A DNA stretch of 64,000 nt from Imbricaverruca yamaguchii (Eukaryota > Arthropoda > Thecostraca > Neoverrucidae): NCBI GenBank assembly GCA_034440575.1, contig JAOTOL010001521.1, positions 487,501-551,500 on the forward strand, written 5' to 3'. The position numbers were made by a program, and so were the translations under genes. Positions 26,671 through 39,165 of the stretch are shown here, piece after piece. The notes below the pieces were generated by a model. It worked only from the letters and a program-made list of their open reading frames with translations, made no database searches and had not been told where the DNA came from. How positions within the stretch are numbered: the first letter of the stretch is position 1; the number at the start of each line of letters is the position of its first letter.

Positions 26671-27760
26671 CATTCAACTCTGGGCAGCCAGCCTGAGTCA
26701 CGACCAACAGACGGTCTCACCCGGCTCTCAGAGTCGGCGGAAGATTTATCGCTGCTTGTCCAGGTCAGACTAAGTAGAGACATAAGTCATCGCCGGTCGG
26801 GCATTACTGTCGCCAGTGAGCGACGAGATATTATGCGGACCACTCCTGAGCACCTGACAGAAACGGATGGCAGCCGTTGAGAGAGGACATTGCAAATCGA
26901 TCGGCCATTACCGACCGCCATTATCAGGGGGCCAGCATCGGCCAGCGCGGACGCCATTGGCTGACTGTCGCCGGAGGTCCGCGGCTGGCGCCAAAAGTGG
27001 GACACAATCAATGCGTATTAACTGCCGACACGTTCGCGACTGTCAGTGGGAACTTATCACAGCTCGCTGGCGCCGATTCGAAGTCTAATTGGTCGAAATG
27101 TTCCGAAAGTGAATCATCTACCATTGCGTGCCAGGTTCTGCTTTCAAGAGCATGACGCGTCAGCAAAATGAAGTCATATTTCTGTTTAGAATGCTTGTGG
27201 ATTGCCATTCCTGAAATTTGTGTCATCAACCGAGATCGTCTGTCAGCATGGTTCATGTTGCCATAGGGTGCAGGTACCCGACAGAAGCTCGAAAGGGACT
27301 GCTATTATTCTTGGTAGTATTTCTTTCCCTGGTGTGTGACACCTCTTGTTCGGTCTGATATTAATGCAATTGCCGACTGACTACGACATATGCAAACCAC
27401 ACTATGTGTTAAGGGATTCGCGACGCCCATCTTGTTGTTGTTTTTTTGGTCGCTGACAGGATTGGATGGTATTATCGTGACAGGGCGGATGGGGACTAGG
27501 ACGGAAAAAGCTTCACGGGACCCGATCATTTGCAGTTTGCGCGTCGATATTGATAATCGAGTGTTGACGTCTGCAGATGTGGGTCCGGGATGTGTTGTCA
27601 ATTTGCATATCAGTCGAATCTGGCCCTTTCCATGGCTCTGGTCTGGGCTGGCGACGGAACATCCGGATTGAAGCAAGGAGGCGGACACCTGCTACGTTTG
27701 AAGTCATTCCCTTGCACCCAACACCATGGGACGAGCACTGAGTGTTGTCATTTGAGAGGA
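26671..27760. other. Intron 2 unique sequence with source copy of the 71-bp duplication
   Basis: Includes the 26989-27059 copy in unrelated sequence. No gene recognised. The open frame at 27390-27671 has no known domain. Confidence 0.5.
26989..27059. repeat. 71-bp duplicated segment (likely source)
   Basis: One mismatch to 26417-26487 and embedded in unique sequence, which suggests it is the template. Confidence 0.85.
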
Positions 27761-27764
27761 AGCA

Positions 27765-29305
27765 GCGGCCCAATGCCCCCTGGTCCCACCGCCCACGGCA
27801 CGAAGCAGCAGCCCAGCGCCCCCTGGTCCCACCGTCCATGGCACGAAGCAGCAGCCCAGCGCCCCCTGGTCCCACCGTCCGTGGCACGAAGCAGCGGCCC
27901 AGCGCCCCCTGGTCATGCCGTCCGTGGCACGAAGCAGCGGCCCAGCGCCCCTGGTTGCCGTCCGTGGCACGAAGCAGCGGCCCAGTGCCCCCTGGTCACG
28001 CCGTCCGTGGCACGAAGCAGCGGCCCAGCGCCCCTGGTCACGCCGTCCGTGGCACGAAGCAGCGGCCCAGCGCCCCTGGTCACGCCGTCCGTGGCACGAA
28101 GCAGCGGCCCAGCGCCCCCTGGTCACGCCGTCCGTGGCACGAAGCAGCAGCCCAGCGCCCCCTGGTCATGCCGTCCGTGGCACGAAGCAGCGGCCCAGGC
28201 CCCTGGTCCGCCGTCCGTGGCACGAAGCAGCGGCCCAGCGCCCCTGGTCACGCCGTCCGTGGCACGAAGCAGCGGCCCAGCGCCCCTGGTCATGCCGTCC
28301 GTGGCACGAGGAATCGGCCCAGCGCCCCCTGGTCATGCCGTCCGTGGCACGAAGCAGCGGCCCAGCGCCCCTGGTCACGCCGTCCATGGCACGAAGCAGC
28401 AGCCCAGCGCCCCCTGGTCCCACCGTCCGTGGCACGAAGCAGCGGCCCAGCGCCCCTGGTCACGCCGTCCGTGGCACGAGGAATCGGCCCAGCGCCCCCT
28501 GGTCATGCCGTCCGTGGCACGAAGCAGCGGCCCAGCGCCCCCTGGTCATGCCGTCCGTGGCACGAAGCAGCGGCCCAGCGCCCCTGGTCATGCCGTCCGT
28601 GGCACGAGGAACGGCCCAGGCCCCTGGTATGCCGTCCGTGGCACGAAGCAGCGGCCCAGCGCCCCTGGTCACGCCGTCCGTGGCACGAGGAACGGCCCAG
28701 CGCCCCTGGTCATGCCGTCCGTGGCACGAAGCAGCGGCCCAGCGCCCCTGGTCATGCCGTCCGTGGCACGAGGACGGCCCAGCGCCCCTGGTCACGCCGT
28801 CCTGGCACGAAGCAGCGGCCCAGGCCCCTGGTCCCGCCGTCCGTGGCACGAAGCAGCGGCCCAGGCCCCTGGTCACGCCGTCCGTGGCACGAAGCAGCGC
28901 CCAGCGCCCCTGGTCACGCCGTCCGTGGCACGAGGACGGCCCAGCGCCCCTGGTCATGCCGTCCGTGGCACGAAGCAGCGGCCCAGCGCCCCTGGTCACG
29001 CCGTCCGTGGCACGAGGACGGCCCAGCGCCCCTGGTCATGCCGTCCGTGGCACGAAGCGGGCCCAGCGCCCCTGGTCATGCCGTCCGTGGCACGAAGCAG
29101 CGGCCCAGCGCCCCCTGGTCACGCCGTCCGTGGCACGAAGCAGCGGCCCAGCGCCCCCTGGTCATGCCGTCCGTGGCACGAAGCAGCGGCCCAGCGCCCC
29201 CTGGTCATGCCGTCCGTGGCACGAAGCAGCGGCCCAGCGCCCCCTGGTCATGCCGTCCGTGGCACGAAGCGGCGGCCCAGTGCCCCCTGGTCCCACCGTT
29301 CATAA
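27765..29305. repeat. 43-bp minisatellite, about 36 copies
   Basis: The unit contains GGCACGAAGCAGCGGCCCAG and CCCCCTGGTCATGCCGTCCG. Many copies lose one C or lack AGC/GCG segments (lengths about 37-43). All three + frames remain open for more than 480 codons, because the unit has no stop in any frame. The first units use CCCACCG where later ones have CACGCCG or CATGCCG, so the array evolved by local amplification. Confidence 0.95.
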
Positions 29306-32300
29306 CTCCGAAGGCGTCACTCATGGCCATATGAGCTCCTCAGCGCCAGTTTCGGGCCCAGCGAACTCACACCTCTAACGATGCCCACAATAACGTGCGT
29401 GCAGATGCAACCCGGCAGTCTATCTGTCGGTAGCAGGCAAAGTCGCGAGACGTTCCCTGCCGCCGCCGCACCTTGGCTCGGCGCCAAAACCACAACCACA
29501 CCGACTGACTGCTGAAGCCACAACCGTTCGTCGCGGCCGCCGGAAGCGGGAGAGTTTCCTGTGTGGTCTGATGGGAACCTTTGCATCGTGCACGTGCATC
29601 GACCTGGTTGCTTAGCGACCTGACAACAGTCCAGTACTGCCGAAAGCTCTTCCTTTCAATTATATCCTTGCAGCTTTCAGGTGTGGTTTTGAACCTTGAA
29701 GTGGAGTATGGGCCACATTCACGGACATATTCCATGGCCCGCCCGCAAGTTTTCACCCTTGTAGCCAATCAGGTAAACATGATTTGTGATGAACTCTGGA
29801 CGCTATGCTTGAACTTCGATCGCAAAGATTCTCAGAAGCGCGGAACCTTTTACGTTCATTTATATGAGGGTAGGTGACCTCGGAGGGCGGGGGGTCTGTC
29901 TATTCATCTGATAACAGGGGTACCATGCCATTCTTGTTCAGTCTCCATCTGCCTTTGTAGGGAGACTGTTCGAGTTTCTCTGATGCGTCTCGTCTCCAAT
30001 GCCATAAGTCCGTCGCCATAAGTCCGTTGTCATAAGTTCGTCTCCATAAGTCCGGCGTCATAAGTCCGTCGCAATAAGTCCGTCACCATAAGTCCGGCGC
30101 CATAAGTCCGGCACCATAATTCCGGCGCCGATCAGTCCAGATTCATCTCGTGCTACGGCTCTCTGTCCTCTCAAGATGCACGAATTCCGTCTTCAGTTGA
30201 ATCCTTGCGATGGTAGTAACCCTACTTTACAGTCGCGATATATTTGTAGTGATGCGATTGACGCAGGGTGTACGCCATTTGTAGTGCGTGTTGCATACCG
30301 CCAATTTGTTGCTAGTTGTTGTTCTGTGCATGTTTTCGACTTGATAGAAAATGTTTTGAGTGGATTTTCCACACATTTCCTTCCCAATCAAGTCTCAGCT
30401 GTTGAAATAGCATCCCCAAAATAAATTATCCGGTTGTCCCTATGCCTGGTCAGTGGAATAACTGATCAGGGTTGCCATTTCTACCCTTGCAATTGCTATG
30501 CAGATGAACTGAAGCGCGGTTGGTGACTAAGTGTGTTTTTGCTGGTCAGTTGCTGCTACTTGATTCTCATTCACACTACAGTATGCAGATTATGCCACAG
30601 TTTGCAATATTGTCTCGGGTTGGTACTCTTCTAAGGCTATAATATAGCCTTTGTGCATGTTTTGCAAGCATGTTTTCGGCTGCGCCAAAAACGTATCCGT
30701 TTTGTATGCCACTTATATGACATCCAGTTTGTCATTTTAGCTCTCAAGTTCTAATGGTATCCTTGTATAGATGATTGCATAATGTAGTGGCGAATCCTAC
30801 CTCACTCCAAAGATTGTGAATTTTCATTAAGAAACACTGCGCATGTGAACAGAGGAACTTTATGGAAACCGTCTTGCTGTGCTTGCCATGATCTCGACTT
30901 TTTCCTTGTGACTACTGTTTCCATTCAGGAATATATGTATATATACATATATATGCGTATATATGTCTATGTATACATATATGTCGAAATATACATATAT
31001 ATTTATATATATATAAATACATGTGTATGTTATGTTGTGGATGAACAACATTGTAGAACATATCAGCCTTAAGAAAATATTACTCGCTCTGCTTGAAGTC
31101 ATGGTGGGCTTGTCAGACATTCAATGTTCGTTCTCAATGTGCAATGTCGACTGTGAAGTCCTCTCAGTAGGCAATGTTGTCAATGGAATCTTCTAGGTAG
31201 GCAGTGTCGACGATGGAGTCCTCTCAGTAGGCAGTGTCAGCGATGCAGTGTTGTCAGTGGGCAATGTCGACGATGTGAGGTGTTCTCTGTCAAGAAATCA
31301 CGTTCGTTGGTCGATATGTCATGGCCGACTCTGTCTTTTGGGATCGATGGCACGCTCTTCTTGGCACCAACCACCAATATCCTGGTATTTTTGTTCTCAG
31401 ACCCGTCACGCCGCTCATAACTTACACAATGAATAGGCGTGAATGTGCAGAGACAGCTCGAGCGACATAGGGACGCTGGCCAGGTCGGCCATTCACGACC
31501 ACATTCAATCTCTTTTTGACATGTACTTAGTTCAAAGCATTTTCTTGTGGGCAATTGTGACATGCGGTGGCGTTTTCAGCTGATATAATTGTGGAAGTCT
31601 CTGGAGGGCGGACTTTGGGTCTCTGGGACAGTCAGAACTTTGCTCTAGCTGTGTATTTTGTCCTGTCTATTGTCGTTCATGTTTTATGGTTAATCCAGCA
31701 ACGCCATTTAATGCTGCTCCTGGTGATTATAATATGTGCATTTACTGGATCACATCAGTTTTTAGGCAGTGCAGTTCCTCGATACATGCAGCCTCACAAT
31801 TATATTTGACGAAATGCCGTACACTGATATATCGAGAAGCAGTCTGACCGACGTTGCCACACTGTCCAATGCAATTCACGAGTGATCAACGAGGACTGTG
31901 AAGTACACGCCTACACCAGTCCAGTCTCGTCTTTTATTCCCATCATAGAGTTTGTGAGCGTAGGCACTCAAAATACGAGCGCTGCACGAGGTCCGATGCA
32001 ATAATCACAGGGTCCTAAGCCTACATCTATTGCCACAAGCTCAAACGTCACGTGTTATCTGCGAGGGCGGCGAATACCCGGAAGAGCTGATCACGTCGGT
32101 GTGTTTGTGTGTGTGCGCGTATGTGTGTTTCTCTCTCTCACCCTCTCCCTCTCTTTCTCCCTCTATCTCTCTCTCTCTCTAACTCTCTCCCTCCCTCCCT
32201 CTCTCTCACTCTTCCTCCCTCTCTCTCCCTCTTTCTCTCTCTTGGTTTTGAGTTTGCCACAACCACCATGCTTGTTGCCGAGTTCATTCGTTCGCTCTGA

Positions 32301-32827
32301 TAGCACTATGCACAGTCCTAGTTATGTTTATAATATCCATCAAAGTTGCATTATGATATGGGTCTTGCGGTCGGGATATTTCCGCTTCCTCGCAGTCGTC
32401 AGACATATTAGTAGATAGTAAGCTTAAGCAATGTACTCGATGAAACTTGAAGGCTGCTCAGGTCCGTGACAAGATCCAGTAATAGTTTCGTCCATCTGGA
32501 TCTGATTCTCGTCTTGCCTAAACTAGATCCCTCCAGCTTCAACAAAGACATACTTAGCTAGATGTATCTAGGCACTTCTAAATAGGTCTATAGGGCTTTA
32601 GCTCCTCACGCATCAGTATCTACGTTCAAATCGTTCCGTGTTGGCTGCACTGCCTGCGACGTTGCCTGCCAGGTGAGAGGATAGGCTGTGCCGGCCAACA
32701 CCATTGTTACGCGGTACAGTGCAGAGTGACAGGCGGAACTTCTCATTCAGAAGGAAATAATCTGCGCATCCGAAGGATAACAATAAGCTCCTTCTGTCGG
32801 GCTGCTCCTTACCCTTTCCCTTTACAG
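29306..32827. other. SoxD intron 2, middle part
   Basis: No gene recognised. Holds a 14-bp CATAAGTCCGTCGC array (30000-30125, about 9 copies), AT microsatellite (30928-31024), a ~36-bp degenerate array with GTCGACGATG and CTCTCAGTAGGCAGTG (31125-31275, about 4 copies), and a CT-rich tract (32128-32248). Confidence 0.5.
30000..30125. repeat. 14-bp tandem repeat
   Basis: About nine copies of CATAAGTCCGTCGC-like units. Confidence 0.9.
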
Positions 32828-32940
32828 CTCCTGAAGCAAATCGAGAGGTGGAGTTTCATATCACAAGGGCCCTGTGACGAGCGTGAAACGAAATCCATTG
32901 GGTGTCAGTCTGTGCCCTGCCCTGCCGTTCTGTGGCGCAG
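32828..32940 (+). other. Candidate orphan exon with a cysteine-rich (TSP1-like) peptide
   Basis: A strong polypyrimidine acceptor ending CCCTTTACAG (32818-32827) leads into an open frame reading GPCDERETKSIGCQSVPCP, followed by a possible donor at GCGCAG|GTGCCC (32940/32941). The C-x(n)-C-x-S-x-P-C-P ending resembles the end of a thrombospondin type 1 repeat. At 113 nt it would shift the SoxD frame, so it is not a SoxD cassette. It could be a fragment of another gene or chance. Confidence 0.2.
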
Positions 32941-33529
32941 GTGCCCGTCGAAGCTCCAACGGCCGGTGCTGAGGAGTCTCAGAGTCTGGGAGGTCGCCGC
33001 CGTCCCTCTCTCAGAGACCGCCACCATCCATCACTTTGATCTCGCCCTGTTGAACACGCTGTTCTGCATTGTATGCAGCGCATGACAACTGCATAGCTGA
33101 TTATACTTGCGAATGCCTTTGATGCCGCCATGTGGTACATTAGAAAAGAATATAAGATCCGTCCATCGAAATGACGTGGGTTTGGAAGTTGGTTGGAAAT
33201 AACGCCGCTATGACAACATTTGAGAAGTGCTGTGGAAAAGAATCGCATTCACGTCGAACATTGTTCATATCAATAATTTGATCTTCACATGTGGGGCATT
33301 CCAAGACAAATCGACCGATAAAGTGACAACTTTGATACTCCAATGTCTTGCATGTAAACGAAAATAGACATGCAGGGATGTTTTGGGACCCGAATCTAGC
33401 TCTAAAGTTTCAGCTCAATCAGTCCAGCAGCTTAGGAGTTGTAGTCCTATGCATTTTTAGAGGTCACCTTGCAAGGGTTTCATTAATTGCTCATATGCCG
33501 ATTACAAAATATTTTAACTTCACTAACCC

Positions 33530-33583
33530 GGGCGCTACATAACCAGTAGCAGTTCATGCGCCCCTAAGCCCAAATAATCAATA
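33530..33583 (+). repeat. Short dispersed-repeat 3' tail (copy 2)
   Basis: GGGCGCT, CATGCGCCC and TAAGCCCAAATAATCAA occur in the same order as at 15856-15903. The sequence before it (33395-33445, with CAGCTCAATCAGTCCAGCAG) may be the body of the same element. Confidence 0.5.
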
Positions 33584-34192
33584 AACTACAGCAACCCACC
33601 CGTACCACTTTGAGCGCTGTGACTGAAATGTCACAGAAACATATTGGCCGCATCATATCTTTCACTTTATTTCATTTCGACCAAATGACCTCGTAACCTG
33701 AAATCACGTGCGTGCAAGAATTGCAATATCACAAGTACGTGACTGTTGGCTAGGAACAGTATTTGGTATAAATATAATTTAAGAATTAATGTTACATATG
33801 CTCATAGGAATATTGCAGACACATTCTCGAAAGTATCAGATGGTACAAAACACAGTTTGTATATATTTGGCATCGCTATTAAATTATTACTATACACGAA
33901 TGTGTGTACAATGAATATAGCGCAAAAACGGTTAAGAGAGAATATGCTAGGCTAGGTCAGTATTGTGTTTGACATCCAGCTCGCGATCTAAGCACCTGAG
34001 AGGCGCAAGGAAAGCTTCATTCACGAGGTGATTCTGGAGTTTACCTCAATTCTTTTCTCTTTGGACCAAAATGCCGTGCAAAAATGCCAAAGTCTTGTTT
34101 TTGCTTTCGGCCGTGCCTAAAAGTCGATGCTAGTCAACCCAGTGGCATAACCTTTGTCTTGGCGAATAGTATAGGAAACTGGGAGATATGAA

Positions 34193-34384
<192 letters not shown>

Positions 34385-35893
34385 GTCCCTTCAACAGAAC
34401 GGTGAAAGCAAGACATTTATGTCTATTTGGCAACCAGGAATCCGAAGTTCAGGGCATGCTACACCATTTTGCCAGGTCAGATAGTTTCAAGCTTAAATGC
34501 CCACGTACAGTATTTTTTAAGTTCGCCAATTTTGTTCTCAAGAAAAACTGATATGATCCTGAAACATATTTGTAAGTCGTCAAGTATTTGCCTTCGTGAC
34601 ATGACGTTATGTCGCTCTTGAATTATACACGGCATACAAATTGATAAATATGTCACTTTAGTCTGCGCCTAAGAGTAAACAGATTGGAAATAATTTCATC
34701 AAATATCTAAGCAGGTAAAATTAGGTCTGATTAGATTACACTAGTCATTTCAGATAATTGGTGGACATTTAATGTCAAGTCGCACGCACAACTTAGGAAC
34801 TGAAACCGAAGGGAGAGCATATAACTTCACGAGGAACAACATTCTGTATGTGATGGTATCCATATATAAATACATATATGTTTGGATATATCCATATATA
34901 TATAAATATATATGTATATATATAGTGCATATGTGACCTGATTTATGTCATTGACCTTTGACACATACTGGATGTCAGATATGAGTATGTCGGGCGCCAA
35001 TCGATCTGCCGTGGATTGCACCAAGTGGCCAATCCACAACAGGTTCACGAACGGTGCCTCAGCTTCGGCTAGTTGGATACAAAAGCACTGCCTAGCAACT
35101 TCAAAAGGCGATGTCATGCCTACATCAGATGCATCTGAACTAAAGCTTGTTGGTGCGTAGATTGCACCTGTGTGCTGTCTCAACTGAAACCTTAAAACCA
35201 CCACAGAGTTTTGTTTAACGGATGTCCTGTGATGATGCGTGTCGCTCCCTATGAGTAATGCACCTCTCCGTATAACCCATGTACCTCCTGTGCCTGCGCC
35301 CTCAGGTGCAGGCATGCCATCCGCCTGAGGCGAAAACAAGCACCCAACTATCAGCCACACGTGATCAAGGTCAACACTCTGTAACCCGTTGTTTTCGTTT
35401 TCGCTCATAACCTTCAAGAAGATGTGTGGTTATATACAACAGTGGCTCGTCCCATTGAAAGCGGCTTTGCACACCAAAAGCATATCGATATAGGTGCGGT
35501 AACTGTAGATATTTGGATAATTTCGCAGGAAGCATTTATGCGCCAGTGTTTGGAGGAAGAGCCATCCGCACGAGTTGCTCAGCTGTCAGCTTTGCTTTTG
35601 CATTTATGTGTCCTGTCGTATGCTGTGCGCACGCCATTCGGCATATATGTAATGTGTCGGCCAGCAGTTTCGCTACCACGCACCACTGCTCATGCCATCT
35701 TGCAGAATGTTATGGCGTCTGGACGCTTTCTGGGTCGACGGTAGGTCCAGTTGGTGCAAAACAACCCTGACGCGTTCGCTGGCCTCACGATTGATAACGG
35801 AAGAAGCTGTTCATGTGACTGTTTCATCGAGGCTTTCAGACGTGGTACATCCATTAACGCAAGCACACAAATTCACACATGTACACCCATGGA

Positions 35894-35895
<2 letters not shown>

Positions 35896-35961
<66 letters not shown>

Positions 35962-36028
35962 TGCACACACACACACGCACACGCACACGCACACGCACAC
36001 ACACGCACACGCACACGCACACACACCA
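35896..36028. repeat. (AC)n microsatellite with ACGC variants
   Basis: A pure AC run, then ACACGC-type units. Confidence 0.97.
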
Positions 36029-37840
36029 TATGACTGCAAAAGTAGCCCGCAAAATGGCAGGCACGATGGGCTCCGTACCCACGTAACAGTTTCAGCCGCA
36101 TGACGTCATGAAACTAAGGAAAACTTCAAAAGCTTGTGACCGTCCACTAACTACGATCTGGTTCCGACCTCGGCGCATGGGAGCAGCTGCTCAAACTTGA
36201 TAACTCGAGCCTAGGCGACGGGATGTTTTGTTGTTGCAGATATTGCCAGCTGTTAATTATCCCGGCTCAGTATGCTGCTTCGCTGGGAACCACTTCACAC
36301 ATCGCCACTGTCCGGGTGGACCGCGCCCATTGCCGTGGGCTCCCCATCCAGTGATGGGGTTGCTGGCGTTGAGCTGTTTGCACAGCTGGATTTTCGGTGC
36401 CGTACTGCAGCGACTGTCACAAACACCATCACATGCACCGCACTGCAACGGCTTCCGATGCATTCCGAAAACTGGCGCCGCGCAGAGCGCCGTCCATGCG
36501 GTCAGCTGGATAAACACGGCGATAGCGAGAGGCGCTGGCATCCTGTTTGTCGTCGCGGCCGAACCGTTGCTCGCGCCGAGTGTATGCTCCAGAGAGCGGC
36601 GCGGCTCCGTTCTGGCGGCCGATCCGGCTGACGGTGGCGATAAGTATCGCAGTGACGGCAGCCAAACAGTGACATGTGGGCTGAAGCATTTCTCCGAACT
36701 GTCCAGTCGAGATATTTGCACGGCTTTCCCGACGCTCCAACCCCTCCCGCTCCGATGCTTCCTATGGGGAAATAAACTGAAGATGGACGATTTGTCGGTT
36801 TCACAGCGATTTGCTCACGAAAATAAGAGCGTTTGTCACATTGCAATCAGCTGTTGAACTTCTGATGCGATGGGAAGAGGCCTAAAGTGATGTTTTTTAT
36901 CTGATCAACGATCAAATATAGCAATGACACTGAATGTATTAGTTAGGAATAATAGCATACGCAGACAACAATAAAGTGCGCACAACAGTGCAATACACAA
37001 TGGTTTGACATCCTCTTTTCCGGAGTTGCCCTGCTTCAGCAAATGCCCATCGTGTCATTCGGCGGATATGTTCCAACCTGCCATCATCATGACGTCCCCG
37101 CCCGGAGAGTGAGGTAGTTTCCGCTTCTATTTTGAGCTTTTCTCTCATTAGTGCATCACACCATAAAGCAACGCCCAAAAACGACCAGCTAGTTATGGCA
37201 GTGCTCTTATCAAATCAGGCCATTATCAAGCAGGTCACCGCACTTGCCCGCCTTCCACCTCATGCCGGCACACCCAATAAAAACGCAACGTCTCAGGGGG
37301 CGAGCTCCGTTCAATGACGAGTGGGCGTCAGGCAATCGGACTAACGAGGCCGGGGAGAGCGGCGACGATGACGGCTATGACTTGTCGGCTGTGCGCGGAA
37401 TTTTGTTTGCGGCGCGGCGCGGCAGGTAGCGCGAGAATGCGACGGCGGTCCAGCACGGACGACATGAGCGACGCGTGCCGGAAGCCGAACACATCGCGGC
37501 CGCCACTCAGAATGTCCCGTCACCGGCGGGCACGGCGGCCCGACCCGCTGCCGAGCCGCCTCTCCGGCTCGTTAGTTGCGCTGGGCGGCCGCCCCTCATG
37601 GAAGGGGTGTTTGTGTTGGCTATCATCAGTGCCGTGTCGTGCGCGCACAGTGCTCGCGGCGACGAACACGCGTTGTGACACCGCCATCAGTCATCGAAAC
37701 CGCGGCCGGAAGTCGACAAAGCACGGAGTGCGCAAACTTCCCGTGTCGCCGCATCCGGCGGCATGCCGGCCGAGATGCCGACCAGTCGGCACGGAGAGGG
37801 TGCGGCCGAATCGGTGGGAACGTGCAGTACTCACACAGCC
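36029..37840. other. GC-rich intron 2 region, no gene recognised
   Basis: GC-rich blocks at 36270-36680 and 37290-37830. A 209-codon frame at 36228-36857 has no recognisable domain and overlaps equally long frames on the other strand, so it is not called. May hold regulatory sequence. Confidence 0.4.
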
Positions 37841-38110
37841 ACGATTGAGAATGTAGTGGGACAGCCCTGTAGGGCTTCTCAGTCCCCACACAGCCACAAT
37901 TAGGAGCGTATAGGGAGTAAAATGTAGGCTTCCAAAATCTTCACACAACATAATTGAGAGTGTAGAGGGAGCGCCCTATATGTCTCTCCAGTTCCCACAC
38001 GGTCACAATTAAGAGTGTAGAGGGTTCCTATGTCAGTCCCCAGTCCCCACACAGCCACACTTGAGAGTGCAGAGGGAGTGCCTTGACGGCCTCCCCAGTC
38101 CCCACACCGT
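37841..38110. repeat. ~60-bp degenerate tandem repeat, about 5 copies
   Basis: Units share CCCCACACAGCCACAATT, GAGTGTAGAGGGAG and a CTCCCCAGT-like end. Confidence 0.88.
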
Positions 38111-38679
38111 GCTGGGACGACGTCACGCAGTGAAGTCAGTCGATTATGACGACAAGGAATAGCAGCAGTCTGTTGCTAGCTCAAAGGTCTAGAAAATCTT
38201 TGCGTGATGGCTAAACAGCAGCCACTCTATGTAAGAGACAATGGCAACTCGGCGTGAGGTGTCGTACCGAATACGAGTGCGTCTGTCGGCTTTCGCCAGG
38301 CTTGTGATGCCTCCGATGAAACATTCGTACTGCACTTCTCCCCTCATGACACTTTTGCTGTTAAAAAGCAGGCAGGCGAGAAGATCCGCATGACAGGTAC
38401 CCCATAATGGCCGGTTCGACCACAGATTCCATCGACTTGATCGATCAACATATTTACAGCTACATGGAAACACAGCTTCATTCCTCATTAATCACATGAA
38501 GAGATGTTCTATTATTATCATCACAAACAAAGTGCAGCCACATGCACACACTGAGTCTCTTTCACCGAAGCTGACTTTCGTCGAGTCTAATCCCGACTTA
38601 TCTGCACACGCAACTGCAAACACCCGCGGCTGCGCAGCCGTCGAATTCCGTCTGCTACGATGTTGAATATTGCATAGTT
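38111..38679. other. Intron 2 spacer, nothing recognised
   Basis: Mixed sequence without supported features. Confidence 0.5.
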
Positions 38680-39165
38680 CGATGGTCGGCGGCTGTGGAC
38701 GGTGTGGGCCGATGGCCGGCGACTGTGTGTGGGATGGACCGATGGTCGGCGGTTGTGTGTGGGATGGGCCGATGGTCGGCGGCTGTGGGCGGCGTGGGCC
38801 GATGGTCGGCGACTGTGTGTGGGATGGGCCGATGGTCGGCGACTGTGTGTGGGATGGGCCGATGGTCGGCGACTATGTGTGGGATGAGCCGATGGTCGGC
38901 GGCTGTGGGCGGCGTGGGCCGATGGTCGGCGGCTGTGGGCGGCGTGGGCCGATGGTCGGCGGCTGTGGGCGGCGTGGGCCGATGGTCGGCGGCTGTGGGC
39001 GGCGTGGGCCGATGGTCGGCGACTGTGTGTGGGATGGGCCGATGGTCGGCGACTGTGTGTGGGATGGGCCGATGGCCGGCGGTTGTGTGTTGGATGGGCC
39101 GATGGTCGGCGGTTGTGTGTGGGATGGGCCGATGGTCGGCGGCTGTGGGCGGCGTGGGCCGCCGT
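38680..39165. repeat. 30-bp minisatellite, about 16 copies
   Basis: The unit is GATGGTCGGCGGCTGTGGGC plus GGCGTGGGCC, alternating with a GACTGTGTGTGGGATGGGCC form. The two forms occur in runs, showing local duplication. Divisible by three, so every frame repeats a ten-residue peptide. Confidence 0.95.

Noticed and set aside
27590..29378. Three overlapping + strand ORFs of 487-571 codons
   Set aside because: Produced by the stop-free 43-bp minisatellite; no domain, and all frames are equally open.
36228..36857. 209-codon ORF in intron 2
   Set aside because: Overlaps comparable frames on the other strand, no domain or homology recognised; insufficient to call a gene.
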